64,000 nt of DNA from Rubeoparvulum massiliense (GTDB lineage: Bacteria; Bacillota; Bacilli; Rubeoparvulales; Rubeoparvulaceae): positions 1,076,503 through 1,140,502 of the forward strand of contig NZ_CVPE01000006.1 of NCBI RefSeq assembly GCF_001049895.1, given 5' to 3'. This document shows, piece by piece, positions 1-7,775 of the stretch. Under the pieces are notes generated by a model. That model did not search any database, had not been told where the DNA came from, and saw only the letters and a list, made by a program, of their open reading frames with translations. The position numbers were made by a program, and so were the translations under genes. Position 1 is the first letter of the stretch. The number at the start of each line of letters is the position of its first letter.

Positions 1-2
1 AT

Positions 3-341
3 AGTGATGTACCAGAAATTAAGACAGAACTTGCAACAGCTAAAGAAGAATTGGCTGCCAGCAAAGAAGAGTTTTTAAATGATTTAGAGGCAAACAAGGA
101 TACTTTCAGTATTAACAAATTTGATCTTCTCTTCGGAATCAAGGATGGCGTTCAAAACTTCCAGTCTATTGATCTTGATATGAACTTCAATGATGCTGGT
201 GAAACCCATGCTGTGAAGCTTCAAGGTCATATCTATGTGACCAATATCAATAAAGAGCCAGAATTTAAATATACTGTTCCTACAGAAGAGGAATCCATCT
301 CTCTCTTCCAATTGATGGGGCTTTTCATGGGTGCCTATTAA
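3..341 (+). CDS. C-terminal part of unknown protein (truncated by window edge)
   Basis: The frame is open from the left edge to TAA at 339-341, so only the last 112 residues are visible and the start lies outside. The first 25 or so residues are rich in Ala, Glu, Thr and Lys and look helical, possibly the end of a coiled coil. The rest alternates hydrophobic and polar residues as in beta strands and ends in a hydrophobic tail (LFQLMGLFMGAY). I do not recognise a family. A strong terminator follows directly, so this is the last gene of its transcript. Confidence 0.75.
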   Translation, partial: SDVPEIKTELATAKEELAASKEEFLNDLEANKDTFSINKFDLLFGIKDGVQNFQSIDLDMNFNDAGETHAVKLQGHIYVTNINKEPEFKYTVPTEEESISLFQLMGLFMGAY

Positions 342-366
342 TCGTCAGAAATTCCATGTGTTCATT

Positions 367-400
367 GTAAAAAGAGCATCGTACCTGATGCTCTTTTTAC
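367..400 (+). terminator. Rho-independent terminator
   Basis: A perfect 14-bp inverted repeat (GTAAAAAGAGCATC, 6-nt loop, GATGCTCTTTTTAC) lies 25 bp after the stop of the first gene and ends in a T-run. Confidence 0.9.
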
Positions 401-432
401 ATAACTAGACTTCTAGAGAAGGTGAGTCTTGC

Positions 433-1509
433 ATGTCTCATTTAAAGCAAAGGTGGGATCTGCTCCTATTTCTCATCTCCCTATTATTTTTATTACAGTG
501 GGCTTTCCCTAGTGTCGCTGCAGATGATCCGTTCACATCTCCAGAGCTAAAAGAGCATATTAGCATCGAGGATCTAAAGTTTCAGCTCCAGCAAATGGAG
601 AAGAAAGAACGCACCCTTGGGCAAAAAATCGCTGGGGTTGAAGAGCAAATAAAAGTACAAGAAATCAATCGACTGTCACAAAAGGAGCATGTTGACCAAA
701 TTCTGATCGCTTACTACACTGGGGAGCGAGATGATTTGCTCCAACTGTTGTTTGAAGCTGATGGTTTAAAAGAAGCTATCGCCATTTGGGAATATATGCA
801 GGTGGTTTTTGAATATGATATGCATCAATTACTACGATATCAGGACACCTATGATAAGCTCTGTGAAAGCAAGCAGGAACTCCAATATTTCCAACAAGAC
901 TTACAGGCAATACATGACCATTATCAAGCACAGGAGCGTCTTCTAGCTGAGCTGGCAAGTATTTATGCAGACAAGTGGGAGCACTGGACAACAACCAAAC
1001 GAAAAGAAGTCCTGATGGAGCAATTGTTAATCCATTGGAATGCAAGTGGGATACAATCATTCCATCAGTTCTTCCAAGCATTGGCTAGCTCCATGGAACA
1101 GCTGCCCGAGATGTTTAATGAGTCCAATCTGAAGCATTCACTTCTCAATTATGAGCTTACCATTACTGATCAAGAATTAAATGATTTTTTAAAGAAGAAG
1201 AATCCTTTATTTCAGAACCTGTCTTTTCGCTTTCAAGCTGGAGAACTAATTGTCCATGGAACTTATCAAGAATCAGTACTGTCGATGCGAGGCTATTATC
1301 ATTTAGATTCGCCAAGTGAATTACAATTTACCATTAATGAGATGATCTATGATGGCTACTACCTTCCAAGCACAAGTATTGAGGAAATGGCTCAATTCTA
1401 TGATTTAGGCTTCTATCCGCAACAGATTGTACCAAATGTGGAGATTACGCAGTTCTCCATGGAACAAGGCAAAATGGTGGTTCAGCTTTCACTCTCACTA
1501 AAAAAATAG
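433..1509 (+). CDS. Exported coiled-coil protein, PcsB/CwlO-type N-terminus
   Basis: 358 residues with an SD (AGAAGGTG) 8 nt before ATG. Residues 1-30 form a signal peptide or anchor ending near FPSVAADD. Residues 40-185 are strongly helical. The segment around LLQLLFEADGLKEAI resembles the coiled-coil domain of peptidoglycan-hydrolase regulators such as PcsB and CwlO. No CHAP or NlpC/P60 domain follows. Instead the last 120 residues (from about LTITDQELNDFLKK) are beta-rich and recall the lipid-binding-type DUF2140/DUF2993 proteins. An envelope role is inferred; the enzyme, if any, is not visible. It is probably monocistronic, between two terminators. Confidence 0.75.
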   Translation: MSHLKQRWDLLLFLISLLFLLQWAFPSVAADDPFTSPELKEHISIEDLKFQLQQMEKKERTLGQKIAGVEEQIKVQEINRLSQKEHVDQILIAYYTGERDDLLQLLFEADGLKEAIAIWEYMQVVFEYDMHQLLRYQDTYDKLCESKQELQYFQQDLQAIHDHYQAQERLLAELASIYADKWEHWTTTKRKEVLMEQLLIHWNASGIQSFHQFFQALASSMEQLPEMFNESNLKHSLLNYELTITDQELNDFLKKKNPLFQNLSFRFQAGELIVHGTYQESVLSMRGYYHLDSPSELQFTINEMIYDGYYLPSTSIEEMAQFYDLGFYPQQIVPNVEITQFSMEQGKMVVQLSLSLKK

Positions 1510-1540
1510 TGTAGCCCTGAGCATAGGGACTACACTATTT
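1504..1540. terminator. Bidirectional terminator between convergent genes
   Basis: AAATAGTGTAG and CTACACTATTT pair across a short inner CCT/AGG stem. A-rich and T-rich flanks on both sides fit use by the exported protein gene (+) and the capA-like gene (-). Confidence 0.85.
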
Positions 1541-1541
1541 T

Positions 1542-2831
1542 TCATTTCTCTACAGGAGGAGTACGGAGAAATTGAAACACATTTTCTCCAAGGCGTGAGT
1601 GGACATGTCCTCTCAGCTCTTCGTGGTATTTTTCTAATTGTGTAATTTGTTGTGCCGTTAATCCTTCTGCACCCTGATCTTTCACTACCTGTTCTAGAGG
1701 AAGGATGCGATAAATACGCTTACCATCCTGCCAATAACGATTCACATAGGTTGGGATGGCCTCTACTTGTTTAAAGATCACTTTTTGACTAGGATACTCT
1801 TTTTCAATGGTCAGATCAAAGATAAGACCTAAATCCTTATAATCTCCCCGTTGATCGGAAATGAAATTACCCAGGGAATAAATCACCACTCCTTGATGTT
1901 CTTTGCCTGCTTCATCCTCCCAAGTACGAATTTCAAACGGTTGAACCACATGAGGATGACTTCCATAAATAATATCCACCCCTGCTGCGAACAGCTGATC
2001 CACTAAGGTGACCTGTTGTACACTTGGTTCCCTCTGATACTCATTGCCGAAGTGAACGGCCATGGCAATAACATCAGCTCCTGCTTGCCTAGCTTTCACA
2101 ATATCAGCCTTCATCTGCTCTAGGTCGATTAGATTGACTAGATAATCCTTCCCATTAGGAATGGGAATTCCATTGGTACCGTAGGTATAGGCAAAAAGAG
2201 CAATTGTGATGTTGTTTTTGGTTAAGAGCAAAGGCTCGTTCCGCTCTGCTTCAGACCGGAAGGTGCCTGTATATAAGAACCCCTGCTCATCAAGGCGATC
2301 TAGCGTTCGAAGCACACCCACCTCACGGCGATCCAAGGAGTGGTTATTGGCTGTTGTAATCACATTAAATCCAGCATTCTTCAAAGCAACTGCCAATTCT
2401 GCAGGAGAATTAAACTGCGGGTAACCTGTAAACCCCTTATCACTACCTGCAAGTGTGGTTTCTAAATTACCAAGCACCCAATCCCCCTCTGCAAAAATGG
2501 GGCTTACCTCCGTAAAATAGCTATCGAATTGATAGCCTGCCTCTGGAGAGATGAATGCAGCCTGTAGTTGATTATCATGAACCATGATATCCCCAACGGT
2601 TATCACACGAACAGAGGTTGTATAATGAATACTTTGGCGAAAGTCTTGCCATTCTCTTTGCAATCTCTCTTTACCTTTAGTAATTCCATCGAATATGCTA
2701 CTCTCTTCAACTTGTGCTGGCTGCTCAGATTGAGCCATGGGTTCAGTCTGAGCAAGACCATATCCCACTGCAATACTAAGGAGGAAGGCAAAAAACAGCA
2801 GAAGCAAAAGAGGTGAAGAAGCTTTTCTCAT
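1542..2831 (-). CDS. CapA-family (PGA_cap) exported metallophosphoesterase-like protein
   Basis: 429 residues. The chosen start is the ATG at 2831, 8 nt after AAGGA; an ATG at 2840 is too close to any SD. An N-terminal membrane segment (LLLLLFFAFLLSIAVGYGLA) exports the protein. The CapA signature is complete: VGDIMVHDN near residue 80, GNLETTLAG, ITTANNHSLDR, AVHFGNEY, GSHPHVVQPFE and YSLGNFISDQ, which supply the calcineurin-like metal-site residues. Family members are linked to poly-gamma-glutamate capsule attachment, but there are no capBCDE genes here, so the substrate is unknown. It lies 15 bp behind the MBL-fold gene and is probably cotranscribed with it. Confidence 0.9.
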   Translation of the reverse strand: MRKASSPLLLLLFFAFLLSIAVGYGLAQTEPMAQSEQPAQVEESSIFDGITKGKERLQREWQDFRQSIHYTTSVRVITVGDIMVHDNQLQAAFISPEAGYQFDSYFTEVSPIFAEGDWVLGNLETTLAGSDKGFTGYPQFNSPAELAVALKNAGFNVITTANNHSLDRREVGVLRTLDRLDEQGFLYTGTFRSEAERNEPLLLTKNNITIALFAYTYGTNGIPIPNGKDYLVNLIDLEQMKADIVKARQAGADVIAMAVHFGNEYQREPSVQQVTLVDQLFAAGVDIIYGSHPHVVQPFEIRTWEDEAGKEHQGVVIYSLGNFISDQRGDYKDLGLIFDLTIEKEYPSQKVIFKQVEAIPTYVNRYWQDGKRIYRILPLEQVVKDQGAEGLTAQQITQLEKYHEELRGHVHSRLGENVFQFLRTPPVEK

Positions 2832-2846
2832 TTTCACCATTCCTTT

Positions 2847-3479
2847 TTACTTTAGATTAAGGGGGAGAAGATAAGGGTTGATACGCTTTTCTAGTGCTAA
2901 TGTCGTCTCAGGTCCATGACCTGGATAGACTTTCATATCAGCTGGCAGCTGTGTAAGAATCTTACCTAGGCTTCGTACCATCACTTCACCATCTCCACCT
3001 GGTAAATCAACTCTACCTACAGAGCCAGCAAAGAGCAAGTCACCACAAAAAAGCTGACCATCAATAACATAAGAAAGGCTTCCTGGTGAATGCCCTGGCG
3101 TATGAATCACTTCGATCTGAAAAGGAGAAATTTCAAGCTTTTTCTCCTCATGGAGGATGACATCGGCAGGAGGTGCCACAACAAGATCGACCGGCCAATG
3201 GAGTGATCCATTATGTTCTGGCTGATATAGCCATTCTGCTTCCAGATGGTGGATATAAACAGGCGCCTTCCTCTGCTTTAATACCTGCACTAATCCGCCA
3301 ATATGATCAAAGTGAGCATGGGTTATGAGGATGGCTAATAGATCCCAAGGAGCTTTATCCAGCACCCGAAGGAGATCTTGGGAGTCCATTCCCGGATCAA
3401 TAAGAAGAGCTGACTCTCCCTTTACAAGGAGATAGGCATTGGTATGCAGAGGACCACAGGGGTAGGTGAATACTTCCAT
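2847..3479 (-). CDS. MBL-fold metallo-hydrolase, glyoxalase II-like (YqgX type)
   Basis: 210 residues with SD AAAGGAG 8 nt before ATG. The zinc-binding motif THAHFDH is at residues 53-59. Further metal ligands are seen in VIHTPGHSPGSLS, FCGDLLF and VYPGHGPET. The short single-domain form matches the small hydroxyacylglutathione-hydrolase-like proteins of Bacilli, such as YqgX, which is involved in bacillithiol or methylglyoxal metabolism in B. subtilis. The substrate cannot be read from the sequence. It is the first gene of a two-gene unit with the capA-like gene. Confidence 0.9.
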   Translation of the reverse strand: MEVFTYPCGPLHTNAYLLVKGESALLIDPGMDSQDLLRVLDKAPWDLLAILITHAHFDHIGGLVQVLKQRKAPVYIHHLEAEWLYQPEHNGSLHWPVDLVVAPPADVILHEEKKLEISPFQIEVIHTPGHSPGSLSYVIDGQLFCGDLLFAGSVGRVDLPGGDGEVMVRSLGKILTQLPADMKVYPGHGPETTLALEKRINPYLLPLNLK

Positions 3480-3503
3480 CTAACTTACTCCTTTCTCTTA
3501 GAA

Positions 3504-3546
3504 AAAACCCATACTCCTGTGCACTGTTTGCAGAAGTATGGGTTTT
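3504..3546 (-). terminator. Rho-independent terminator
   Basis: AAAACCCATACT and AGTATGGGTTTT form a 12-bp stem followed on the minus strand by a T-run. It lies just after the PNPOx-fold gene. Confidence 0.9.
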
Positions 3547-3550
3547 ACTC

Positions 3551-4009
3551 TCATGGGAGTTGTAGCATTCGTGCAAAAACCTGATTATCTAGCTTGATGG
3601 CTTGTGCAGCCGGATAGGTTTTTTCATATTGAGGTTCTGTAGTAAGTTTAGCTCCGTAGAACATCACATCCCGCACCGCATCCACACGAGCCTCTATACA
3701 AGTTAATTTAATGGGAACATCTTGCATACCATCTTCAAGGATGGTCGCTTTTGCTTCAATGGCATAGACTGTTGCTTGTGCAAATAACGTGAGGACAATA
3801 TTGGGATCTTGTTTTATATTGGTCACAATTCGCGATTGCTGTGAAACTGCGAAACGAATCCTCTGTGCATCTACGGCTCGTACCCAGGAGATTGCACTCA
3901 TTGAAGGAGTTCCATGTTCAAAATCCACAGTAGATAATAATACCATACGCTCTGCCTGTAAGCTCGTAATCAGATCCGCTGAAAGCTCATTGACGATCTG
4001 GTTAGTCAT
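3551..4009 (-). CDS. Pyridoxamine 5'-phosphate oxidase-fold (FMN-binding split barrel) protein
   Basis: 152 residues from the ATG at 4009, chosen because GGAGGG sits 7 nt before it; an in-frame ATG at 4060 has only a weak SD. Features such as LLSTVDFEHGTPSMSAISWVRA and IRFAVSQQSRIVTNIKQDPNIVLTLF are typical of small PNPOx-like proteins. A flavin or heme cofactor is likely, but the reaction is unknown and this is probably not PdxH. The gene is followed by a terminator and preceded by the LCP gene in the same orientation. Confidence 0.8.
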   Translation of the reverse strand: MTNQIVNELSADLITSLQAERMVLLSTVDFEHGTPSMSAISWVRAVDAQRIRFAVSQQSRIVTNIKQDPNIVLTLFAQATVYAIEAKATILEDGMQDVPIKLTCIEARVDAVRDVMFYGAKLTTEPQYEKTYPAAQAIKLDNQVFARMLQLP

Positions 4010-4080
4010 TCCAATCCCTCCAGTCAATGCTATTGTACAGGATGGAAATTGGGAAGGCAATGCTTCGACCCTTGGCTGGA

Positions 4081-5121
4081 TTAGCGATTAAGCTTCATTA
4101 ATTCTTTCAGCTCCTGTTGAATAGCCGCTAGTCTCTCATCAGGGATTACGGTTGCCTGGCTAGCTGAATCCCAATAAGCATCATTAGGGATGGTTTCGAT
4201 TTTATCGCTGCCATAATCTTGGAAGGAGAAGGTGAGATCTTTGATTAATGAATTGGGAATATCACGTCGTACATGATCCCCAACAATATCCATGACAGAA
4301 TAAATTTTGGTCATCCCGTCAAAACTGGATAGACGATCTACAAGGGCACGAATCACTGCTTGTTGACGTCCGTTACGATCGAAGTCGCTGGAGTTATCCC
4401 CATCATCACTTTGACGAAAACGTACAAAATCCAGAGCATTCTTACCATCCAAACGTTGTTGGCCCTCCTGGAGATTAATGGATGTTCCATCAGTAGGATC
4501 ATGGTAGCGCATGTTACGATCCACATAGACATCCACTCCGCCCAATTGATCGATCACTTGCTTAAAGCCTTCAAAATCAATGGTAGCATAATAATCAATG
4601 GGGATTCCCAATTGATTAGATAATGTCTTTTTCACTAAGCTTGTGCCAGTCTCTGTAACCAATTCATGATTCCGTTCTGCACGTTTTTCCTCTAAATATC
4701 CTAAGGCAAAGACGCTATTAATTTTATGAACACCAGAATAGCCAGGTACCTCCACCTTCAAGTCACGTGGAAGTGAAAGAAGATGCACATTCTTCTCCTG
4801 CATATCAACAATGGCCAACATCATTACATCGGTATTCATCGTGCCTAAATCTGGTCGAGTATCCCGCCCAAGAATGATCATAGAGAAAGGACGATGCTTT
4901 CCTGCATCTTCATCTCCTGAAGCGAAGGAACCAGTTCCCACAGGTTCAGGTGCATATGTCTTGTCTAGGGTTTGATTCACTTTATTAATCGTAAAACCTG
5001 CCACACCAATAATGGAGGCTGCTAACAGAAGAAGGAGTGTAAGAAGGAGTCCTCTCTTCTTTCCCTTTTTCTTTCGATTGCGCCGTTCAATTATTGTTTG
5101 ATCTTGATTTTGTTCTGACAT
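4081..5121 (-). CDS. LytR-CpsA-Psr (LCP) family cell-wall ligase
   Basis: 346 residues from the ATG at 5121, 7 nt behind AGGAGGT; the GTG/ATG choices further upstream lie before that SD. A basic cytoplasmic tail of about 25 residues (RRNRKKKGKKRG) and one membrane segment precede the LCP domain. Conserved LCP features are visible: ILGRDTRP, TDVMMLAIVD, LLSLPRDLKVEVPG, HKINSVFALG and FVRFRQSDDG with its catalytic or pyrophosphate-binding Arg and Asp. LCP enzymes transfer polyprenyl-linked polymers such as teichoic acids to peptidoglycan on the outer face of the membrane. No polymer synthesis genes are adjacent. Confidence 0.93.
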   Translation of the reverse strand: MSEQNQDQTIIERRNRKKKGKKRGLLLTLLLLLAASIIGVAGFTINKVNQTLDKTYAPEPVGTGSFASGDEDAGKHRPFSMIILGRDTRPDLGTMNTDVMMLAIVDMQEKNVHLLSLPRDLKVEVPGYSGVHKINSVFALGYLEEKRAERNHELVTETGTSLVKKTLSNQLGIPIDYYATIDFEGFKQVIDQLGGVDVYVDRNMRYHDPTDGTSINLQEGQQRLDGKNALDFVRFRQSDDGDNSSDFDRNGRQQAVIRALVDRLSSFDGMTKIYSVMDIVGDHVRRDIPNSLIKDLTFSFQDYGSDKIETIPNDAYWDSASQATVIPDERLAAIQQELKELMKLNR

Positions 5122-5172
5122 GTTGCTTACCTCCTGCATATTTCCCTACCTCTTTCGACGCAAAAATCGCTA

Positions 5173-5217
5173 AAATGTTACACTACTCCATCATGTGTTA
5201 AAATTAGTGTAGCATTT
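5173..5217. promoter_or_regulatory. Inverted repeat between divergent genes
   Basis: AAATGTTACACTA and TAGTGTAGCATTT form a 13-bp imperfect inverted repeat (one G:T pair) with a 19-nt spacer. It lies between the LCP gene (-) and the DUF5665 gene (+). It could be an operator or a leader hairpin; no T-run follows. Confidence 0.4.
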
Positions 5218-5294
5218 CCTTTTAAAAGTATCCTGAAATAACTTGGTTGCACTGGTGAAAAGATGTGATAACCATGGAGAAAAGAGGAAGTCCA

Positions 5295-5618
5295 ATGTCA
5301 ACTGATGAAACAGATAAAAATGAAAAAAGCAATACCTCCATACATCAGCAACACTTAGATTCTCTTAATCTATTTTTGACCAGGGTCAATATCGCTGATC
5401 TGATTACGAACTTTAACCGGCCAGGTTATGTGTTTCGTATCAATTTTCTCGCTGGATTGGCACGTGGTCTTGGCCTAACAGTGGGTACAGGAATTATTCT
5501 AGCTGTCACAGTCTATATTCTTGGGCAATTTGTTTCACTGCCTATTATTGGTGAGTATATTGCAGACCTCTTAGAATATATCAATTTATCCTTAAATTCT
5601 CGAATCCCTCACCCCTAA
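5295..5618 (+). CDS. DUF5665-type small membrane protein
   Basis: 107 residues from the ATG at 5295. GAGG is spaced 7 nt before it, while the upstream GTG (5265) and ATG (5274) have poor SDs. A polar N-terminus (DETDKNEKSN) is followed by a segment NRPGYVFRINFLAGLARGLGLTVG typical of the DUF5665 family, then one clear membrane span (TGIILAVTVYILGQFVSLPI). The function of this family is unknown. The gene is divergent from the LCP gene and ends at a bidirectional terminator. Confidence 0.75.
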   Translation: MSTDETDKNEKSNTSIHQQHLDSLNLFLTRVNIADLITNFNRPGYVFRINFLAGLARGLGLTVGTGIILAVTVYILGQFVSLPIIGEYIADLLEYINLSLNSRIPHP

Positions 5619-5636
5619 TGGAATGCATAAAAAGAA

Positions 5637-5674
5637 GAAAAGAAAAGTACTCTCTAGGAGAGAAACTTTTCTTT
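5637..5674. terminator. Bidirectional terminator
   Basis: GAAAAGT and ACTTTTC arms with an inner CTCT/AGAG stem, flanked by A-rich and T-rich tracts, separate the DUF5665 gene (+) from the end of the typA-nfo operon (-). Confidence 0.75.
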
Positions 5675-5715
5675 TTCGCATGGTTGGATCTTCTTTCCTT
5701 ACCATTCGACCAGTT

Positions 5716-5994
5716 TCACTGGTTATTATATCGCGGTTCTGACTGAATAGCAATAATAAGACTTTCCACAGATAATCGATCAAACCCTGCCTCTTCCCAA
5801 TCCTCTTCAGCCTGTAAATAGTGGACTGTATACTGGATGGGATCCCGTTCATACTTAATCTCTTGAATCTGAAAGTCTTCGCGTAGTACCTCTCGAAAAA
5901 AACGTTGTGTCTCTTGTGCCGATTGATCATCAGGGCGTGCTACAACCACCACGGAAATTTGAAGCCAGTTTAATAATGCACCGCGTAGCTCCAT
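5716..5994 (-). CDS. Small unknown cytoplasmic protein
   Basis: 92 residues. Its ATG overlaps the TAA of the upstream gene (TAATG), and GGGGGA is 7 nt before the start, so translational coupling is likely. The sequence begins MELRGALLNWLQISVVVVAR and looks like an alpha/beta single domain with many charged residues; no membrane span or known motif is seen. It is the last gene of the typA-nfo transcription unit. I do not recognise the family. Confidence 0.7.
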   Translation of the reverse strand: MELRGALLNWLQISVVVVARPDDQSAQETQRFFREVLREDFQIQEIKYERDPIQYTVHYLQAEEDWEEAGFDRLSVESLIIAIQSEPRYNNQ

Positions 5995-6869
5995 TATAAT
6001 CCCCCTACCTGTTCGGAAAAATAGGGACGCTTACGGACAATGCGATAGACGAGCAGGATGGCTACACCTACAGAAAGTGCTGAAATAATTGGAAGTCCCA
6101 AAGCTCGTAGCATAATCAGAGGAATACACCCGACGATTAAAAGCAAATAGATAATTAACGTTTTTAAGATGGGCAATCTCTTTGCAAAGCCTAAGTGATA
6201 CATCATAGCCGATAGAAACACAATAATAAGAAATGCATAACGATCAATCCATGAAATGGTAAAATATTGCTGAGAATGATATTTTAATCCTGTATCATCT
6301 GCTACGATGACCTCAATGCTTGATCCTTCTTCCACGGTCTTCCCTTCTAAGAGTTCCACAACATCCAGCTTCAGTATCCCTTCACTGTTAAGATTAACAT
6401 CATTTTCTAGAAGAAGTTCTCCATTTTGATTATGAATCTGATAGGTAACCTTACCCTTGCTTGGTCCATGGACAATTGCTTTTTGTTTGATTTGGTCAGC
6501 GGTTACATATACCTTAGAAAAGCGGTAAAGATAAGCATGACCTTTCAATTCGAACTGCAATGTTGCATCGTCCTGAAGATACTTGGGATCAATCCCTGTA
6601 AATTGGCGGATGCCTCCCGTTGCTTCCTCTAAGCGAAGCTGATCCGTTCCTATTTGCAGTATAATTTGGAGCGGTGTATCATCAGGAACTCCACTTACCT
6701 CAATGACCCTGTTAGGAATATCTACCGTTGCCTGTACCATCTGCCAATTGAAGCTCGTTGATGGATTGGACGTTGCAGAGGAACTTGCCCATGGATAGAG
6801 CACCAACATGAGTAGTAGCAAACCAATCACTGAGAAAGTGTGGAGAAATGGCCTGATTGTTCTCATCAT
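5994..6869 (-). CDS. Unknown exported/membrane protein with C-terminal transmembrane segments
   Basis: 291 residues from the ATG at 6869. GGAGGAG lies 9 nt before it, inside the 3' end of nfo; an upstream in-frame ATG at 6920 overlaps nfo by 47 bp and is less likely. A signal/anchor segment (FSVIGLLLLMLVLYPWASS) is followed by about 170 extracytoplasmic beta-rich residues, then three membrane spans (YAFLIIVFLSAMMYHLGFA; a segment around LIIYLLLIVGCIPLIML; ISALSVGVAILLVYRIV). The family is unknown. It sits between nfo and a small unknown gene, with start and stop overlaps that suggest coupled expression. Confidence 0.75.
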   Translation of the reverse strand: MMRTIRPFLHTFSVIGLLLLMLVLYPWASSSATSNPSTSFNWQMVQATVDIPNRVIEVSGVPDDTPLQIILQIGTDQLRLEEATGGIRQFTGIDPKYLQDDATLQFELKGHAYLYRFSKVYVTADQIKQKAIVHGPSKGKVTYQIHNQNGELLLENDVNLNSEGILKLDVVELLEGKTVEEGSSIEVIVADDTGLKYHSQQYFTISWIDRYAFLIIVFLSAMMYHLGFAKRLPILKTLIIYLLLIVGCIPLIMLRALGLPIISALSVGVAILLVYRIVRKRPYFSEQVGGL

Positions 6870-6873
6870 TTCT

Positions 6874-7710
6874 TCACACTCCTCCCTTGAGCTGATGGAG
6901 ATATTGAATCTCATCGGCATACTCTAGTTCATTAGCTACTGGAGTTTCTAAAACCACAGGAAGATGCTGAAAATGTTCATCCTCCAAAAAGAGGCGCAAG
7001 GCGTCAGCACCAATCTCCCCTTGGCCAATCTTTTCATGACGATCCTTCCGACTTCCATAGGGCGCTTTACTATCATTGAAGTGAATCGCCACTAAATGAT
7101 CGAGATAATCTGTTTCGTCCATGGTATGAACCAGTTCATGATAGCTTTCATGATTCCAAATTCCTGCGGCAAAAGCATGGCATGTATCAAAACAAAATCC
7201 GATCTTCTCTGGATACTTCGTTTGATGACGGATCTCCATCAATTTCTCCACCGATTGCCCCAATTCAGTCCCTTGGCCTGCTGTGTTCTCCAAGAGTAAC
7301 AGTGTTGAACCATTATACTCCTCTAGGATCGTATCAAGGGTTTCCACCATTCGTTTTGTTCCATATTCTTCACCGTTTCCCACATGCTTACCACAGTGAA
7401 CCACAGCACCTACAGCACCATAGGCACTTGCGATCTCCAAATCTTCACGTATGGAGGAGACCGTTTTCTCCCATAATTCCGGATCAGCCGTTGAAAGATT
7501 AGTTATATAAGGCGTATGCGCTACAACAGCCAAATCATGGGTCTCACAATATTGAGCCCCTTGTTTAGCATCTTCCATATCTAATTTTTTTGGACGTAGC
7601 CCCCGTGGATTCTTCGTAAAGATTTGAAAAGAGCTTGCTCCTAATTCCACGGCACGTTGGGCAGCAGGGTAAAACCCCTTACTTACACTAATATGACATC
7701 CAATTTTCAT
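6874..7710 (-). CDS. nfo: Endonuclease IV (AP endonuclease, family 2)
   Basis: 278 residues from the ATG at 7710, where GGGGTGAT is the SD and the family N-terminus MKIGCHISVSKG begins; longer in-frame starts add unrelated residues. Zinc-site motifs of the TIM-barrel family are present: VVHCGKHVG, LLLENTAGQG, GFCFDTCHAFAAG, and HFNDSKAPYGSRKDRHEKIG. The enzyme cuts the backbone 5' of abasic sites in base excision repair. It lies 65 bp downstream of typA and probably shares its promoter. Confidence 0.96.
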   Translation of the reverse strand: MKIGCHISVSKGFYPAAQRAVELGASSFQIFTKNPRGLRPKKLDMEDAKQGAQYCETHDLAVVAHTPYITNLSTADPELWEKTVSSIREDLEIASAYGAVGAVVHCGKHVGNGEEYGTKRMVETLDTILEEYNGSTLLLLENTAGQGTELGQSVEKLMEIRHQTKYPEKIGFCFDTCHAFAAGIWNHESYHELVHTMDETDYLDHLVAIHFNDSKAPYGSRKDRHEKIGQGEIGADALRLFLEDEHFQHLPVVLETPVANELEYADEIQYLHQLKGGV

Positions 7711-7775
7711 AATATCACCCCACATGTTAAACTTACCATCTTTCGTGGAAAAGGAACAAGCTTTTTGCATCATGC

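Noticed and set aside
5592-5930. A 112-residue frame on the minus strand
   Set aside because: It overlaps the coupled 92-residue gene at 5716-5994 and the terminator; no SD and no family likeness.
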